Below are positions 1 to 8,873 of a DNA stretch of 21,332 nt, piece by piece. A program made the position numbers and the translations under genes. The stretch is taken from the NCBI GenBank assembly GCA_019247135.1, contig JAFAPL010000559.1, forward strand, positions 1-21,332, written 5' to 3'. Under the pieces are notes generated by a model. That model saw only the letters and a program-made list of their open reading frames with translations, had not been told where the DNA came from and did not search any database. The first letter of the stretch is position 1. Every line of letters begins with the position of its first letter. This DNA comes from Chloroflexota bacterium. GTDB lineage: Bacteria; Chloroflexota; UBA6077; CF-72.

Positions 1-687
1 GTTGTCGATCGGCTCGTCGGGCTCGACCTGCAGGTACAGCCGCGTGATCTGAAGCGAACGCATGCTGTGCAAGGCGAAACCGCGCGGGTTGCGCGCGTAG
101 ACGAGCTCGACGTCGTTCGGCGGTGCGGCAGCCAGAATGCCGAGCCAGGCGAATGGGTACTCGCGCTCGTAGACGTGCGCCTGACCGGCGGGCAGGCTCT
201 GGCGACTGATCCCGTGGAAGCCATCGCAGCCGGCGATGAAGTCGCATTCGAGCACCTGCTCGCGTCCGTCCTGCGTGAAGTGCACACGCGGTATCGCGGC
301 GGAAACATCGTCAAGGCCGATGGCTTCGGCTTCGAACACAACCGGCGCCCCGGCGGCGATCAGGTCCTTGACGACTTCTTGCTGGCCGTAGACGTAGATC
401 GACCGGCCGCCCGACAGCTCGGTCAGGTTCAGTCGAATCCGTCGACCGTTGACGTGAAAGGACAGTCCGTTATGGACCATGCCTTCACGATGCAAGCGGT
501 CGCCCAGGCCGAGGCCGTCGAGCAGGTCGACCGTACCCTGCTCGAGCACGCCCGCGCGTACGCGTTGCTCGACGTACTCGCGCGAACGGTTTTCGAGCAC
601 CACGCACTCGATGCCGTCGCGTTTCAAAAGATGCGCGAGGGAGAGCCCCGCGGGCCCCGCACCGATGATCGCGACCTGGGTACGCAC
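1..687 (-). CDS. pobA: 4-hydroxybenzoate 3-monooxygenase, N-terminal part (runs off the left edge)
   Basis: FAD-dependent aromatic hydroxylase that converts 4-hydroxybenzoate to protocatechuate using NAD(P)H and O2. I translated the minus strand by hand: 229 codons from a GTG at 687 to the window edge, with an in-frame TAA just upstream, so GTG is the only start. Visible: dinucleotide-binding GAGPAG at residues 9-14, RAGVLEQG at 44-51, and the class A flavoprotein motif D149-FIAGCDG with FHGISRQS. The substrate-site residues of Pseudomonas PobA are all present: Y197, S208, R210, R216 and Y218, matching Y201, S212, R214, R220 and Y222. The C-terminal part lies outside. It follows groL on the same strand behind a probable terminator. 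A TTTAAT box ends 8 nt before the GTG and no Shine-Dalgarno is seen, so it may be a separate leaderless unit. A long ORF on the opposite strand is its shadow. Confidence 0.93.
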   Translation of the reverse strand, partial: MRTQVAIIGAGPAGLSLAHLLKRDGIECVVLENRSREYVEQRVRAGVLEQGTVDLLDGLGLGDRLHREGMVHNGLSFHVNGRRIRLNLTELSGGRSIYVYGQQEVVKDLIAAGAPVVFEAEAIGLDDVSAAIPRVHFTQDGREQVLECDFIAGCDGFHGISRQSLPAGQAHVYEREYPFAWLGILAAAPPNDVELVYARNPRGFALHSMRSLQITRLYLQVEPDEPIDN

Positions 688-695
688 GCGTGCAG

Positions 696-701
696 ATTAA
701 A
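696..701 (-). promoter_or_regulatory. Candidate -10 box (TTTAAT) for pobA
   Basis: TTTAAT ends 8 nt before the pobA GTG, the spacing expected for a leaderless or almost leaderless message. It overlaps the U-tract of the groESL terminator. No convincing -35 lies 17 nt upstream, so the call rests on the -10 and its spacing alone. Confidence 0.35.
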
Positions 702-742
702 CAAAGAAGCGGCGCCGCACCGCACCGGGCGCGACGCCGCTT
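699..742 (-). terminator. Rho-independent terminator after groL
   Basis: On the minus strand an 8-bp perfect stem (AAGCGGCG paired with CGCCGCTT, 735-742 with 707-714) closes a 20-nt GC-rich loop and is followed by CTTTGTTT. It lies 23 bp after the groL stop and 12 bp before the pobA start. The U-tract is interrupted, so efficiency is uncertain. Confidence 0.55.
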
Positions 743-764
743 GTTGAGAGCTCCGCGAGCTTGA

Positions 765-2462
<1,698 letters not shown>

Positions 2463-2771
2463 CTATTGTCCGTTTGACGTAACGACGGCGAGAATGTCTG
2501 TCTCGCGCAGAATCAGGTACTCGTCCTGCTCGAGCTTGAACTCGGTGCCCGAGTACTTGGCGAACAGGACGCGCTCCCCCTGTTTGACATCTGGCACGAC
2601 CCGCTCGCCGGTGTCGAGGACCCGGCCCGGGCCGACGGCCAGAACCTCGCCTTGTTGCGGTTTCTCCTTGGCGGTATCGGGCAAGACGATGCCGCTCCTG
2701 GTGACCTCCTCACGCTCCAGTGGTTTGACCACCACACGGTCGCTGAGGGGCCGCAGATTGAGACTCGCCAT
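2463..2771 (-). CDS. groES: Co-chaperonin GroES (Hsp10)
   Basis: Hsp10 lid of the GroEL chamber, cytoplasmic heptamer. From the ATG at 2771 the product is 102 residues and opens [16 protein letters not shown]; the family signature LRPLSDRV lies near the N-terminus and the body shows [21 protein letters not shown] and [20 protein letters not shown] strands. An open frame runs 11 codons further up to 2804, but GGAGGG (2779-2784) stands 7 nt before the internal ATG and the upstream codons fall inside a CIRCE operator, so I take 2771. Regulation: two CIRCE operators and a candidate promoter lie directly upstream, the classic HrcA arrangement. Followed by groL. Confidence 0.97.
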   Translation of the reverse strand: MASLNLRPLSDRVVVKPLEREEVTRSGIVLPDTAKEKPQQGEVLAVGPGRVLDTGERVVPDVKQGERVLFAKYSGTEFKLEQDEYLILRETDILAVVTSNGQ

Positions 2772-2793
2772 TGCGTGTCCCTCCGTGGCATTT

Positions 2794-2820
2794 TTAGCAC
2801 TCACTTGCTTGGAGTGCTAA
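2794..2820. promoter_or_regulatory. CIRCE operator (HrcA site), proximal copy
   Basis: Perfect CIRCE: TTAGCACTC, a 9-nt spacer, then GAGTGCTAA. It lies 22 bp upstream of the groES start and covers roughly +3 to +30 of the proposed transcript. HrcA binding here represses groESL until heat stress; that role is established knowledge for the element. Confidence 0.97.
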
Positions 2821-2829
2821 CCACGGTCA

Positions 2830-2859
2830 AGCTTAGCAAGTTGCATTTAGCACTTGCAA
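2830..2859 (-). promoter_or_regulatory. Candidate groESL promoter between the two CIRCE copies
   Basis: On the minus strand TTGCAA (2854-2859), an 18-bp spacer, then TAAGCT (2830-2835). The predicted start near 2823 falls just before the perfect CIRCE, and the -35 lies within the imperfect one. The hexamers are only fair matches, so this is the most consistent reading rather than a proven promoter. Confidence 0.4.
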
Positions 2860-2873
2860 TGCACGAGTGCTAG
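2847..2873. promoter_or_regulatory. CIRCE operator, distal imperfect copy
   Basis: TTAGCACTT, a 9-nt spacer, then GAGTGCTAG: two differences from the consensus (last base of each arm), correct spacing. It sits 26 bp from the perfect copy, between groES and the tsaD stop, and overlaps the candidate -35 of groESL. Confidence 0.85.
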
Positions 2874-2889
2874 AACTTTGTAGAAGTTT

Positions 2890-3915
2890 CTAAGCGATGG
2901 GCAGGCCCGGCTCGACGTCCAGTGACAGGTCGTTTCGCTGACCAGCCGTGTAGCGGAAGTAGGCCGCGGCGGCGATCATCGCCGCGTTGTCGGTACACAG
3001 CCGCGGCGGAGGGCACAGTATCGGTCGCTGCGCCCGGTCTTCAACCGTCCGCAGCAGCGTACGATTCGCGGCGACGCCCCCAGCCAGAGCGACATTGATC
3101 GCGCCGTACGTCTCAGCCGCACGCACGATCTTGGCCGAGAGCACGTCGACCACCGCCTGCTGGAAGCTGGCGGCCAGATCGGCTACGGGCAGTCGCTCTC
3201 TGCGTTCCTTGGGCGAGGCGGTGTCGGGGTCGACCCCCAGTGCCGCCACCTGATTGCGCACTGCCGTTTTCAGACCGCTGAAGGAGAAATCGAAACTCTC
3301 GCCATCGAGCCACGCGCGCGGCAGTGCAAACCGCGCTGGGTCACCGTTTGCGGCTTCGCGTTCGATCAGCGGCCCGCCAGGAAACCCGAGTCCAAGCAAG
3401 CGGGCAACCTTGTCGAAGGCTTCGCCAGCCGCGTCGTCGCGGGTTCTTCCCAGGCGCTGGTACGCGCCGTGGCCGTCGGCGAGCACGAGGTCGCTATGGC
3501 CGCCGGAAACGATCAGTGCCACGAGCGGAAATCTCGGCTCGCCTGGGGTGAGCCAGTTCGCGTACACGTGGCCCTCGAGGTGGTTGATCCCGAGTAGCGG
3601 TTTGCTCAGCGCGAACGCGATCCCTTTCGCCACGTTAACGCCAACCAGCAACGCGCCCGCAAGTCCAGGCCCGTGAGTAACAGCGATGGCGTCGATGTCG
3701 CTCCAGTCGACGCGCGCATCAGTCAGCGCTTGTTCGACAACAGGCTGGATCGCCCGCAAGTGAGCACGAGACGCCTGCTCGGGCATGACCCCGCCGTAGC
3801 GCGCATGCAGGTCGGTTTGCGAGGCGATCACGTTCGACTCGATGCGAGCACCGTCGCTCACGATCGCGGCCGCTGTTTCGTCGCAGCTTGTCTCGATTCC
3901 GAGAAGACGGGTCAC
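2890..3915 (-). CDS. tsaD: tRNA N6-adenosine threonylcarbamoyltransferase TsaD
   Basis: Catalytic subunit of t6A37 formation: transfers threonylcarbamoyl from TC-AMP to A37 of ANN-decoding tRNAs, in complex with TsaB and TsaE. 341 residues, normal length. Seen: LGIETSCDETAAAIV at 5-19, metal-binding H112-x3-H116 in NHLEGH, IVSGGHSDLVL near 135-145, GRTRDDAAGEAFDKVARLLG and FPGGP at 156-182, and D309 in CTDNAAMIAAA as third metal ligand. The start is GTG at 3915; its first bases overlap the TGA of the upstream PP2C-like gene (GTGA, 3912-3915), so translation is probably coupled. Its partners tsaE and tsaB lie about 6 kb away on the other strand. The stop is only 16 bp from the distal CIRCE. 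Confidence 0.97.
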   Translation of the reverse strand: MTRLLGIETSCDETAAAIVSDGARIESNVIASQTDLHARYGGVMPEQASRAHLRAIQPVVEQALTDARVDWSDIDAIAVTHGPGLAGALLVGVNVAKGIAFALSKPLLGINHLEGHVYANWLTPGEPRFPLVALIVSGGHSDLVLADGHGAYQRLGRTRDDAAGEAFDKVARLLGLGFPGGPLIEREAANGDPARFALPRAWLDGESFDFSFSGLKTAVRNQVAALGVDPDTASPKERRERLPVADLAASFQQAVVDVLSAKIVRAAETYGAINVALAGGVAANRTLLRTVEDRAQRPILCPPPRLCTDNAAMIAAAAYFRYTAGQRNDLSLDVEPGLPIA

Positions 3916-5819
3916 TCGGAGGCGGGCGCGTCGAAGGCAAGCACGCCCGCGGGCACCAGCGCATACAGTCGATGACCGTCAGGGCTGGATTGCAGCACGC
4001 GCACGCCCGTCAGCGCCGCGGCCCGAAGCTGGCGTACGAAGCCTCCGTCGGCCGTGGTTTGCACGATGCGGGCATGCGTCGGGTCGGCCAGATACAGTCC
4101 GCCACTGCGATCGGGCGCCATAGCCGTAACGGCCGTCAACGGACCATCCGGCGCCTGAACGTCGTAGCGGAGTGGCTGGCCGGTCTGGTCGAAGCGGCGT
4201 ACATGACCATCGTCGAGGCGCAAGTACAGGTCCTTGACGGAGGCGACCTCGGCGACATGCTGCCATCCGACATCGTCCAGCGCCGATCCGCCGTTGAGCA
4301 TAAGTCGTGGCGGATCAGCAAGCTGCTGGCCAGCCGACGAGTAGGCCAGCAGACGCCGCGCGCTGCTGTCCAGCACGAACAAAGCACCATCCGAGCCCGC
4401 GCCGAGCGCGCCAAGCTGCTGCCACGTGCCGCTGCTCGGCAATGCTTGCGTTGAGATCGAACCATCGGACGCCCGCTGGACCACCGTCCGACCCTCATCG
4501 ACCACCACCAGCTCGCCCTCTCGCGAATCCGCCAGCGGCAGGTACTCCATGGCAATGGGCGTTGCGAGGCGGCGTGCGCCGACCGTGGCGCCTCGGCTTA
4601 CCAGGACCGTTTGCTGCGTCGGCACCTGCTCGAGCGAGTCAGCGGCAAACGTCCGCACGGTCGCTTCGACAGGATCCAGCGTGTAGATCGCGTCATCCGC
4701 GGCTGCCAGATCGACGACGTTCGCTGCGCCTGGCCCGAGGCGCACGGCGACGGCTGGATCGACCGGGACAACCCGATCCACCCCGTCCAGCTTCTGGGCG
4801 ACCTGCTCGAGCAGTGGCGAGTAGGTATCGGGCGCGGTGGTAGCAGCTCGCGAAGCCAGGTTCAGAGCATTCGCGGCCACGCTGTGAGCGGCGTAGATGT
4901 CTGGCGCGCCGTCCACCTGCGCCAGCAAATCCTGAGCCCGCTGGCCGGCTTCGATGGACGGCACCTCGGCGGTCCGTGACAGGACCACCAGCGCGGCGGC
5001 GCAGAGGATTGCGAGCGGCAGCGCGAGCGCCAGCAGCCGTCGAATGCGCTTGCGTCCAGACAGCGGTGCTTGCCGCTGCATCGACACGAGCTTGAGCCGC
5101 GGGTCGGCCGGCACCGGGCTTCCAGCTTCGCTGACCAGTGCGCGCACAAGGCATCCAGGCCGTGAGAGCGTGGTGCTCAGCCGTTCCTGAGCTTCGCTGG
5201 GTCGGTTGTTGGAGACGACGTCGACGACGGTTTCGGGCACGGAACGGCCGACCGGAGCGCCACACACGAGCACGAGTCGGTCACCGCGCTCGAAGGGTGT
5301 GCTCCACAGCGTCACTCGTGGGTCTTGCTCGAGACCGGCTCGTCGCAGCAGACGCGTGGTGCTGCGCTGTCCAGTCAGGACGCCGCCACGTAGTGCGAAC
5401 GCGGCAGCATCGCCGACCAGACACACGTACGCGGTTCGACCGCGTGTCGCCCCTACTGCAACAGAAGCCGTGATCTGCTCGAGTGGCAGGACGCCGTGAT
5501 TGTGGTGCCGCAGCACGTAGTGCGCCGCGAGTGCCGCCGCGCGCACCGCACCAGTTTGAGAGCCCGTTTCGGCGCGGAAGAACGCCTCCTGCATCGCGCG
5601 GAGGACGCCACGCATAACAACTGGCTCGAGCCGGCTTGGATCCACCAGCAGGAACAGGCGCAACGTGCGTGTGCCGAATGGCCACAGCGAGAACTGGCGA
5701 GCAACCACCGCGCTGCAGCGAGCGTCGGGCGAAGGCGGGATCAGGCGTAAACGGCTCCTGGCGGAGTCGCTGGCCGTGGTCGCGTCCGCTCCAGGACTCG
5801 ACACGAGGGTGCCCGTCAC
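3912..5819 (-). CDS. PP2C-like (degenerate) domain, transmembrane helix and beta-propeller protein
   Basis: About 635 residues from a GTG at 5819. Residues about 25-230 resemble a PP2C/SpoIIE-type phosphatase fold: a VGDAAAFALRGG segment (about 136-147) matches the GDSRAY region and FERGDRLVLVCGAP (about 176-189) matches the usual pGDxllLcSDGl. The metal-binding Asp residues are absent: there is no DGMGG, and CGAPVG stands where CSDGL is expected. So it looks like a pseudophosphatase. A basic stretch (SGRKRIRRL) leads into one membrane helix at about 260-281 (near 4977-5042). The rest repeats short blocks such as DDAIYTLD, GALFVLDS and GGLYLADP, typical of NHL/YVTN-like propellers, probably outside the cell. 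An open frame continues to ATGs at 5897 and 5975, but a good promoter (5829-5858) lies inside that extension, so I prefer 5819; 5804 is an alternative. The stop overlaps the tsaD start. Function unknown; a sensor or scaffold role is inference. Confidence 0.75.
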   Translation of the reverse strand: MTGTLVSSPGADATTASDSARSRLRLIPPSPDARCSAVVARQFSLWPFGTRTLRLFLLVDPSRLEPVVMRGVLRAMQEAFFRAETGSQTGAVRAAALAAHYVLRHHNHGVLPLEQITASVAVGATRGRTAYVCLVGDAAAFALRGGVLTGQRSTTRLLRRAGLEQDPRVTLWSTPFERGDRLVLVCGAPVGRSVPETVVDVVSNNRPSEAQERLSTTLSRPGCLVRALVSEAGSPVPADPRLKLVSMQRQAPLSGRKRIRRLLALALPLAILCAAALVVLSRTAEVPSIEAGQRAQDLLAQVDGAPDIYAAHSVAANALNLASRAATTAPDTYSPLLEQVAQKLDGVDRVVPVDPAVAVRLGPGAANVVDLAAADDAIYTLDPVEATVRTFAADSLEQVPTQQTVLVSRGATVGARRLATPIAMEYLPLADSREGELVVVDEGRTVVQRASDGSISTQALPSSGTWQQLGALGAGSDGALFVLDSSARRLLAYSSAGQQLADPPRLMLNGGSALDDVGWQHVAEVASVKDLYLRLDDGHVRRFDQTGQPLRYDVQAPDGPLTAVTAMAPDRSGGLYLADPTHARIVQTTADGGFVRQLRAAALTGVRVLQSSPDGHRLYALVPAGVLAFDAPASE

Positions 5820-5828
5820 GTTGCCCGC

Positions 5829-5858
5829 AGTATAGAGACCATTCCGGACAAGTGTAAA
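5829..5858 (-). promoter_or_regulatory. Promoter for the PP2C-like gene and tsaD
   Basis: TTTACA (5853-5858), an 18-bp spacer, TATACT (5829-5834) on the minus strand, each hexamer 5 of 6 to the sigma-70 consensus, within a locally AT-richer stretch. The -10 ends 9 nt before the GTG at 5819, so the message would have almost no leader. Confidence 0.65.
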
Positions 5859-5928
5859 CGTCCAATTCGAAAAACTCGGGAACGACTCGTAACGCATGCG
5901 TCGGAATTGCTCCGCAGTACAGTTCAGC

Positions 5929-6540
5929 GTGGCGCACGCGGCAATCTGGGGGCTCGTCTCGGACGTCCACGGCAATCTTGATGCGTTGGCGCGTGCGCTC
6001 GCGCTGCTCCAGGGTGCTGGTGCAACCAGGCTGGCATTCCTCGGTGACTACCTCGGCCGCGGCGATTCGGACGCCTGCGTCGACCGCATCAAACAGGTGG
6101 CCGACGTCGCCGTCGTCGGTAACCGTGACCTTGACTGGCAGGATCGCGTCTCGGCCGAGACCAGAGCCTGGGTGCTCAGCCTGCCGCGCTCCGCTTGCAC
6201 GAACGGCCTGCTGCTGGCCCACGGCGACGCCCGCTTGACACCGCCGCTCAGCACCAGCCAGATCAATCGCTCGTTTGCACGTACCTGGACCGAGATGGAC
6301 CGTGTCAACGCGCGTGTATTTGCGTTCGGCCATAGCCATCACGCGCGCATCTGGCGCAAGGCCGATGCGGTCTCGCTGGAGGCACTCGAGCAGGATTGCG
6401 TTGGGATGCTGGACCCGTACAGATATATCGTGAACGTCGGAACGACGGGCTTGCCGTTTCCGGGCAAGGGCGGCCCGAGTGTCGCGCTCGTCGATTTCGA
6501 CCACATGCGTATTCGGCAGCTTGCACTCGACCGCGAGTAA
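5929..6540 (+). CDS. Calcineurin-like metallophosphoesterase
   Basis: 203 residues from GTG at 5929; an ATG at 5896 would add 11 residues of unlikely sequence and overlap the divergent gene's upstream region. Two-metal phosphoesterase of the compact YfcE/MJ0936-like class; the substrate cannot be read from sequence. Motifs in order: SDVHGN (D12, H14), GDYLGRG (D40), GNRD (N65), AHGD (H98) and GHSHH (H135, H137), a complete metal and phosphate site. GNRD replaces the more usual GNHD/E, a variation also seen in YfcE-type proteins, which carry GNCD. No Shine-Dalgarno; TACAGT lies 5 nt before the GTG. It is followed 22 bp later by a cysteine desulfurase with which it is probably co-transcribed, and is divergent from the PP2C-like gene. 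Confidence 0.85.
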   Translation: MAHAAIWGLVSDVHGNLDALARALALLQGAGATRLAFLGDYLGRGDSDACVDRIKQVADVAVVGNRDLDWQDRVSAETRAWVLSLPRSACTNGLLLAHGDARLTPPLSTSQINRSFARTWTEMDRVNARVFAFGHSHHARIWRKADAVSLEALEQDCVGMLDPYRYIVNVGTTGLPFPGKGGPSVALVDFDHMRIRQLALDRE

Positions 6541-6562
6541 ACTTTTTCCCGAACCGCCGCCA

Positions 6563-7741
6563 ATGTCCACTGCGATCTACCTGGACCACGCCGCGACGAC
6601 CCCTGTGGATCCGCGAGTGGTTGAGGCGATGAAGCCGTACTGGCTCGAGGACTGGGGCAACCCGTCCAGCGTGTACGCGGTTGGACGGCGCGCGAGACGC
6701 GCACTTGACGACGCGCGTGACCGCATCGCCCAGGTTCTGAACTGCCGAGCCAACGAAGTCCTCTTCACGGGCTGCGGCAGCGAGAGCGACAACCTGGCGG
6801 TCAAAGGCGCTGCGCTGGCGCAGGCAGAACAACGCGGTTTTCGGCACATCGTCACCACACGAGTTGAGCACCACGCGGTGCTGCACGCGTGCCAGTGGCT
6901 CGAGAAGCATCTCGGATACGAGGTCACCTATCTCGAGGTCGACGAGACGGGGCGGGTCGAGCCGGCCGAGGTTGTCGAGGCGATGCGGCCTGACACGGCG
7001 CTCGTCTCGGTGATGTACGCCAACAACGAGATCGGCACGATCGAACCGGTGGCCGAGGTCACGGCCGCGGTCAAAGCAGCGAATCCGCGGACGCTCGTCC
7101 ATTGCGATGCGGTGCAGGCTGGCGGCTTGTTGCCGCTCGACATGCAACGGCTGGGCGTCGACTTTCTCGCACTGTCGGGCCACAAGTTCTATGCGCCGAA
7201 AGGCGTCGGACTGTTGTACGTTCGGCGCGGCTCGCCGCTTGTGCACTGGTTGAGTGGCGGTGGCCAGGAGCGTGGGTTGCGGGCGGGCACCGAGAATGTG
7301 GCCTACATCGTCGGCATGGCTGCTGCGCTGGAGCTGGCGTATGGCGAGCTGTCTTCACGCGTACAGCACGTGTCGCGGCTGCGTGACCGAATGATCGAGG
7401 GAGTGTTATCCAGCGTGCCCGGGTCGCGGCTGACGGGCCATCCGGCCCAGCGGATGCCGAACAGCGCCAGCTTCACGATCGAAGGCGCCGATGGTGAGTC
7501 GCTCCTGCTGAACCTCGACCAGGCCGGGATCTACGCTTCCAGTGGCGCGGCGTGTACCTCCGGCACGCTGGAGATCTCGCACGTGCTGCGCGCCCTGCGG
7601 CTGCCCGATGAACAGGCCCGAGGCTCGCTTCGGCTCACCACTGGCGTGCGCTCAACGGACGCCGACGTTGACCACCTCCTGGAGGTCTTGCCAGGCATCG
7701 TCGAGCGTGTCCGCGAAGTCACGCCGACGCTGGTTGGCTAA
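6563..7741 (+). CDS. Cysteine desulfurase, IscS/NifS type
   Basis: PLP enzyme, 392 residues, that takes sulfur from L-cysteine for Fe-S clusters or tRNA thiolation. Seen: YLDHAATTPVDP at 6-17, the ring-stacking H104 (EHHAVLH), D182-V-Q (HCDAVQAGG), Schiff-base K208 in LSGHKFYAPKG, and catalytic C331 in SSGAACTSG. The active-site loop is of the longer IscS/NifS (class I) kind rather than the SufS kind. The open frame extends 28 codons upstream into the phosphoesterase gene, but the family N-terminus starts at the ATG at 6563. No good Shine-Dalgarno is present. No IscU or tRNA thiolase gene is nearby, so whether it acts as IscS, NifS or a tRNA-thiolation partner cannot be told. It converges on the cyclophilin gene with 11 bp between stops. 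Confidence 0.95.
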   Translation: MSTAIYLDHAATTPVDPRVVEAMKPYWLEDWGNPSSVYAVGRRARRALDDARDRIAQVLNCRANEVLFTGCGSESDNLAVKGAALAQAEQRGFRHIVTTRVEHHAVLHACQWLEKHLGYEVTYLEVDETGRVEPAEVVEAMRPDTALVSVMYANNEIGTIEPVAEVTAAVKAANPRTLVHCDAVQAGGLLPLDMQRLGVDFLALSGHKFYAPKGVGLLYVRRGSPLVHWLSGGGQERGLRAGTENVAYIVGMAAALELAYGELSSRVQHVSRLRDRMIEGVLSSVPGSRLTGHPAQRMPNSASFTIEGADGESLLLNLDQAGIYASSGAACTSGTLEISHVLRALRLPDEQARGSLRLTTGVRSTDADVDHLLEVLPGIVERVREVTPTLVG

Positions 7742-7752
7742 CAGCTTACCGG

Positions 7753-8511
7753 CTACGACTCGCTGATAGTGATCGTGTTGATACTGATCTCTTGCTGCGG
7801 TTTGCTGCGTTCACCGCTCCCGCTCGCGCCAACCGGCACGTTTGCGATCTGGTCGAGCGTATCCAGACCGCTGGTCAGCTGGCCAAAGATCGTGTAGTTG
7901 GGCGGTAGATTCACGCTCGTGCCCTGCACGATGAAGAATTGACTGCCATTTGTATTCGGACCTGCATTGGCCATGGCGAGGATTCCGCGATCGTAGCTAC
8001 GCTTGACGGGTTCGTCATTGAAGCGATAGCCGGGTCCACCCGTTCCATCGCGTTTGACAGGGTCACCTGTCTGCACCATGAAGCCCTTGATCACGCGGTG
8101 AAATGGCGCGCCATCGTAAAACCCTTGCTGTGCCAGGAAGACAAAGTTGTTGACTGTCATAGGCGCGTCGGAAGCGAACAGATTGGCGGTCATAGACCCG
8201 AGTGTTGTGTCGATCGTGGCTGTATATTGCTTCGACGGATCGATCGCCATTGGTGGCGGCGCGGAATACTGCTTAGGTGCGCTGGTCACGGCAGCTCCTT
8301 GAGCCAGTGGTGAACTGGCGGTTGATGCTGATGGGGACGAAGAAGCGCCCGGGCTCGGCAGTGGACTCAAGCCTGAGGAAACCTGGGCGGCGGACGCAGC
8401 GCTCGTTGGCGCACGCGTCGGTGCGGGTGCCGCGGGCGCGGCGTTCTGGCCGCAGCCCACACTGACGAGCAACAAGGCTGCGCTAACTATAAAACGTGCG
8501 CGGTGGCTCAA
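7753..8511 (-). CDS. Exported peptidyl-prolyl cis-trans isomerase, cyclophilin type
   Basis: Prolyl isomerase working outside the cytoplasmic membrane. I choose TTG at 8511 (252 residues): GGGAG stands 5 nt before it, and it gives a compact signal peptide, basic SHRAR followed by a hydrophobic stretch ending VSVGC. An ATG at 8547 would add 12 residues with a second hydrophobic patch. C20 may be lipidated, though the -3 residue is Ser, so the lipobox is weak. A Ser/Ala/Pro-rich linker runs to about residue 90. The cyclophilin domain shows FHRVIKGFMVQTGDP at 137-151, GPGYRFNDE near 159-167 and MANAGPNTNGSQFFI at 180-194, including the catalytic Arg of FHR and the QFFI strand. C-terminus ends ITISES. 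Either lipoprotein or secreted. Confidence 0.92.
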   Translation of the reverse strand: MSHRARFIVSAALLLVSVGCGQNAAPAAPAPTRAPTSAASAAQVSSGLSPLPSPGASSSPSASTASSPLAQGAAVTSAPKQYSAPPPMAIDPSKQYTATIDTTLGSMTANLFASDAPMTVNNFVFLAQQGFYDGAPFHRVIKGFMVQTGDPVKRDGTGGPGYRFNDEPVKRSYDRGILAMANAGPNTNGSQFFIVQGTSVNLPPNYTIFGQLTSGLDTLDQIANVPVGASGSGERSKPQQEISINTITISES

Positions 8512-8603
8512 CTGAACTCCCAAAAAAAACACCCAGGCGGCCGGCATGTCAAGAACGCAAATCGATCGTGCCGACAGCCCGATACTTGCATGACGCTGTA
8601 CGC

Positions 8604-8619
8604 GGATGCGAACGCATCC
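8604..8619. repeat. Perfect 16-bp interrupted palindrome, possible operator
   Basis: GGATGCG, AA, CGCATCC: a 7-bp perfect inverted repeat with a 2-nt centre, flanked by CGC and ACGCG that nearly extend it. The tight centre suits a dimeric repressor better than an RNA hairpin. It lies 93 bp upstream of the TTG start of the cyclophilin and about 100 bp upstream of a candidate plus-strand promoter. Confidence 0.4.
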
Positions 8620-8717
8620 ACGCGTTTACATCCGGCGTATTTTGTTGGGCAGGAGTGTACAGAGGGTCGAGATTGCTTGGACGAAAGTCTCGGCGAAGTG
8701 ATTGTGACGTAGGCCCC

Positions 8718-8746
8718 TTGTGCGGCGCCCGGGCCAGGCCTATGAT
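8718..8746 (+). promoter_or_regulatory. Candidate promoter for the 93-residue protein gene
   Basis: TTGTGC, a 17-bp spacer, then TATGAT (8741-8746, 5 of 6 to consensus). It would give a leader of about 120 nt. A second possibility is the extended -10 GGTACACT ending at 8804, with a leader of about 60 nt. The sequence does not decide between them. Confidence 0.4.
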
Positions 8747-8873
8747 GCGCGGAACACAGCCCCCGGCCATATGTCCGGGAGAGAGGGCCATCCGCTGGTA
8801 CACTGTCCCTAGAGGCGCAAGAGAGCAGAGCGTGAATCCCACAGAATCCGAGAACGTCCGAGGAGGCGAAGGC

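Larger units (their letters stand above)
8512..8873. other. Intergenic region between divergent genes
   Basis: About 360 bp with no supported gene. It holds an A8 tract at 8522-8529, a TTGACA on the minus strand (8547-8552) without a usable -10, a 16-bp palindrome at 8604-8619, two candidate plus-strand promoters (8718-8746 and TACACT at 8799-8804) and the Shine-Dalgarno of the downstream gene. The plus frame is open through it but lacks coding character, so I read the last 60-120 bp as a 5' leader. Confidence 0.6.

Noticed and set aside
67..747. 226-residue plus-strand open frame at the left edge
   Set aside because: It is antisense to a minus-strand frame that matches PobA along its whole length, including all active-site residues; the plus-strand product has no family character.
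5896..5975. Longer starts for the PP2C-like protein (ATG at 5897 or 5975)
   Set aside because: They would place a good promoter inside the gene, the extra residues look non-coding, and the region is AT-richer than the genes beside it.
5281..6570. 429-residue minus-strand open frame
   Set aside because: It covers parts of the phosphoesterase and the PP2C-like gene in the wrong frame; its translation is Arg-rich with no motif, typical of GC-rich shadow frames.
6305..7246. 313-residue minus-strand open frame opposite the cysteine desulfurase
   Set aside because: It is a shadow of a gene with a full PLP enzyme signature.
8547..8552. Perfect TTGACA on the minus strand as a cyclophilin promoter
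   Set aside because: At 17-nt spacing the -10 position is all T from the A8 tract, and transcription would start only a few bases before the TTG start, between it and its ribosome site; kept only as an observation.
8496..8873. Upstream extension of the 93-residue gene
   Set aside because: The frame is open but has no coding character and contains promoter-like sequence; AGGAGG fixes the start at 8874.
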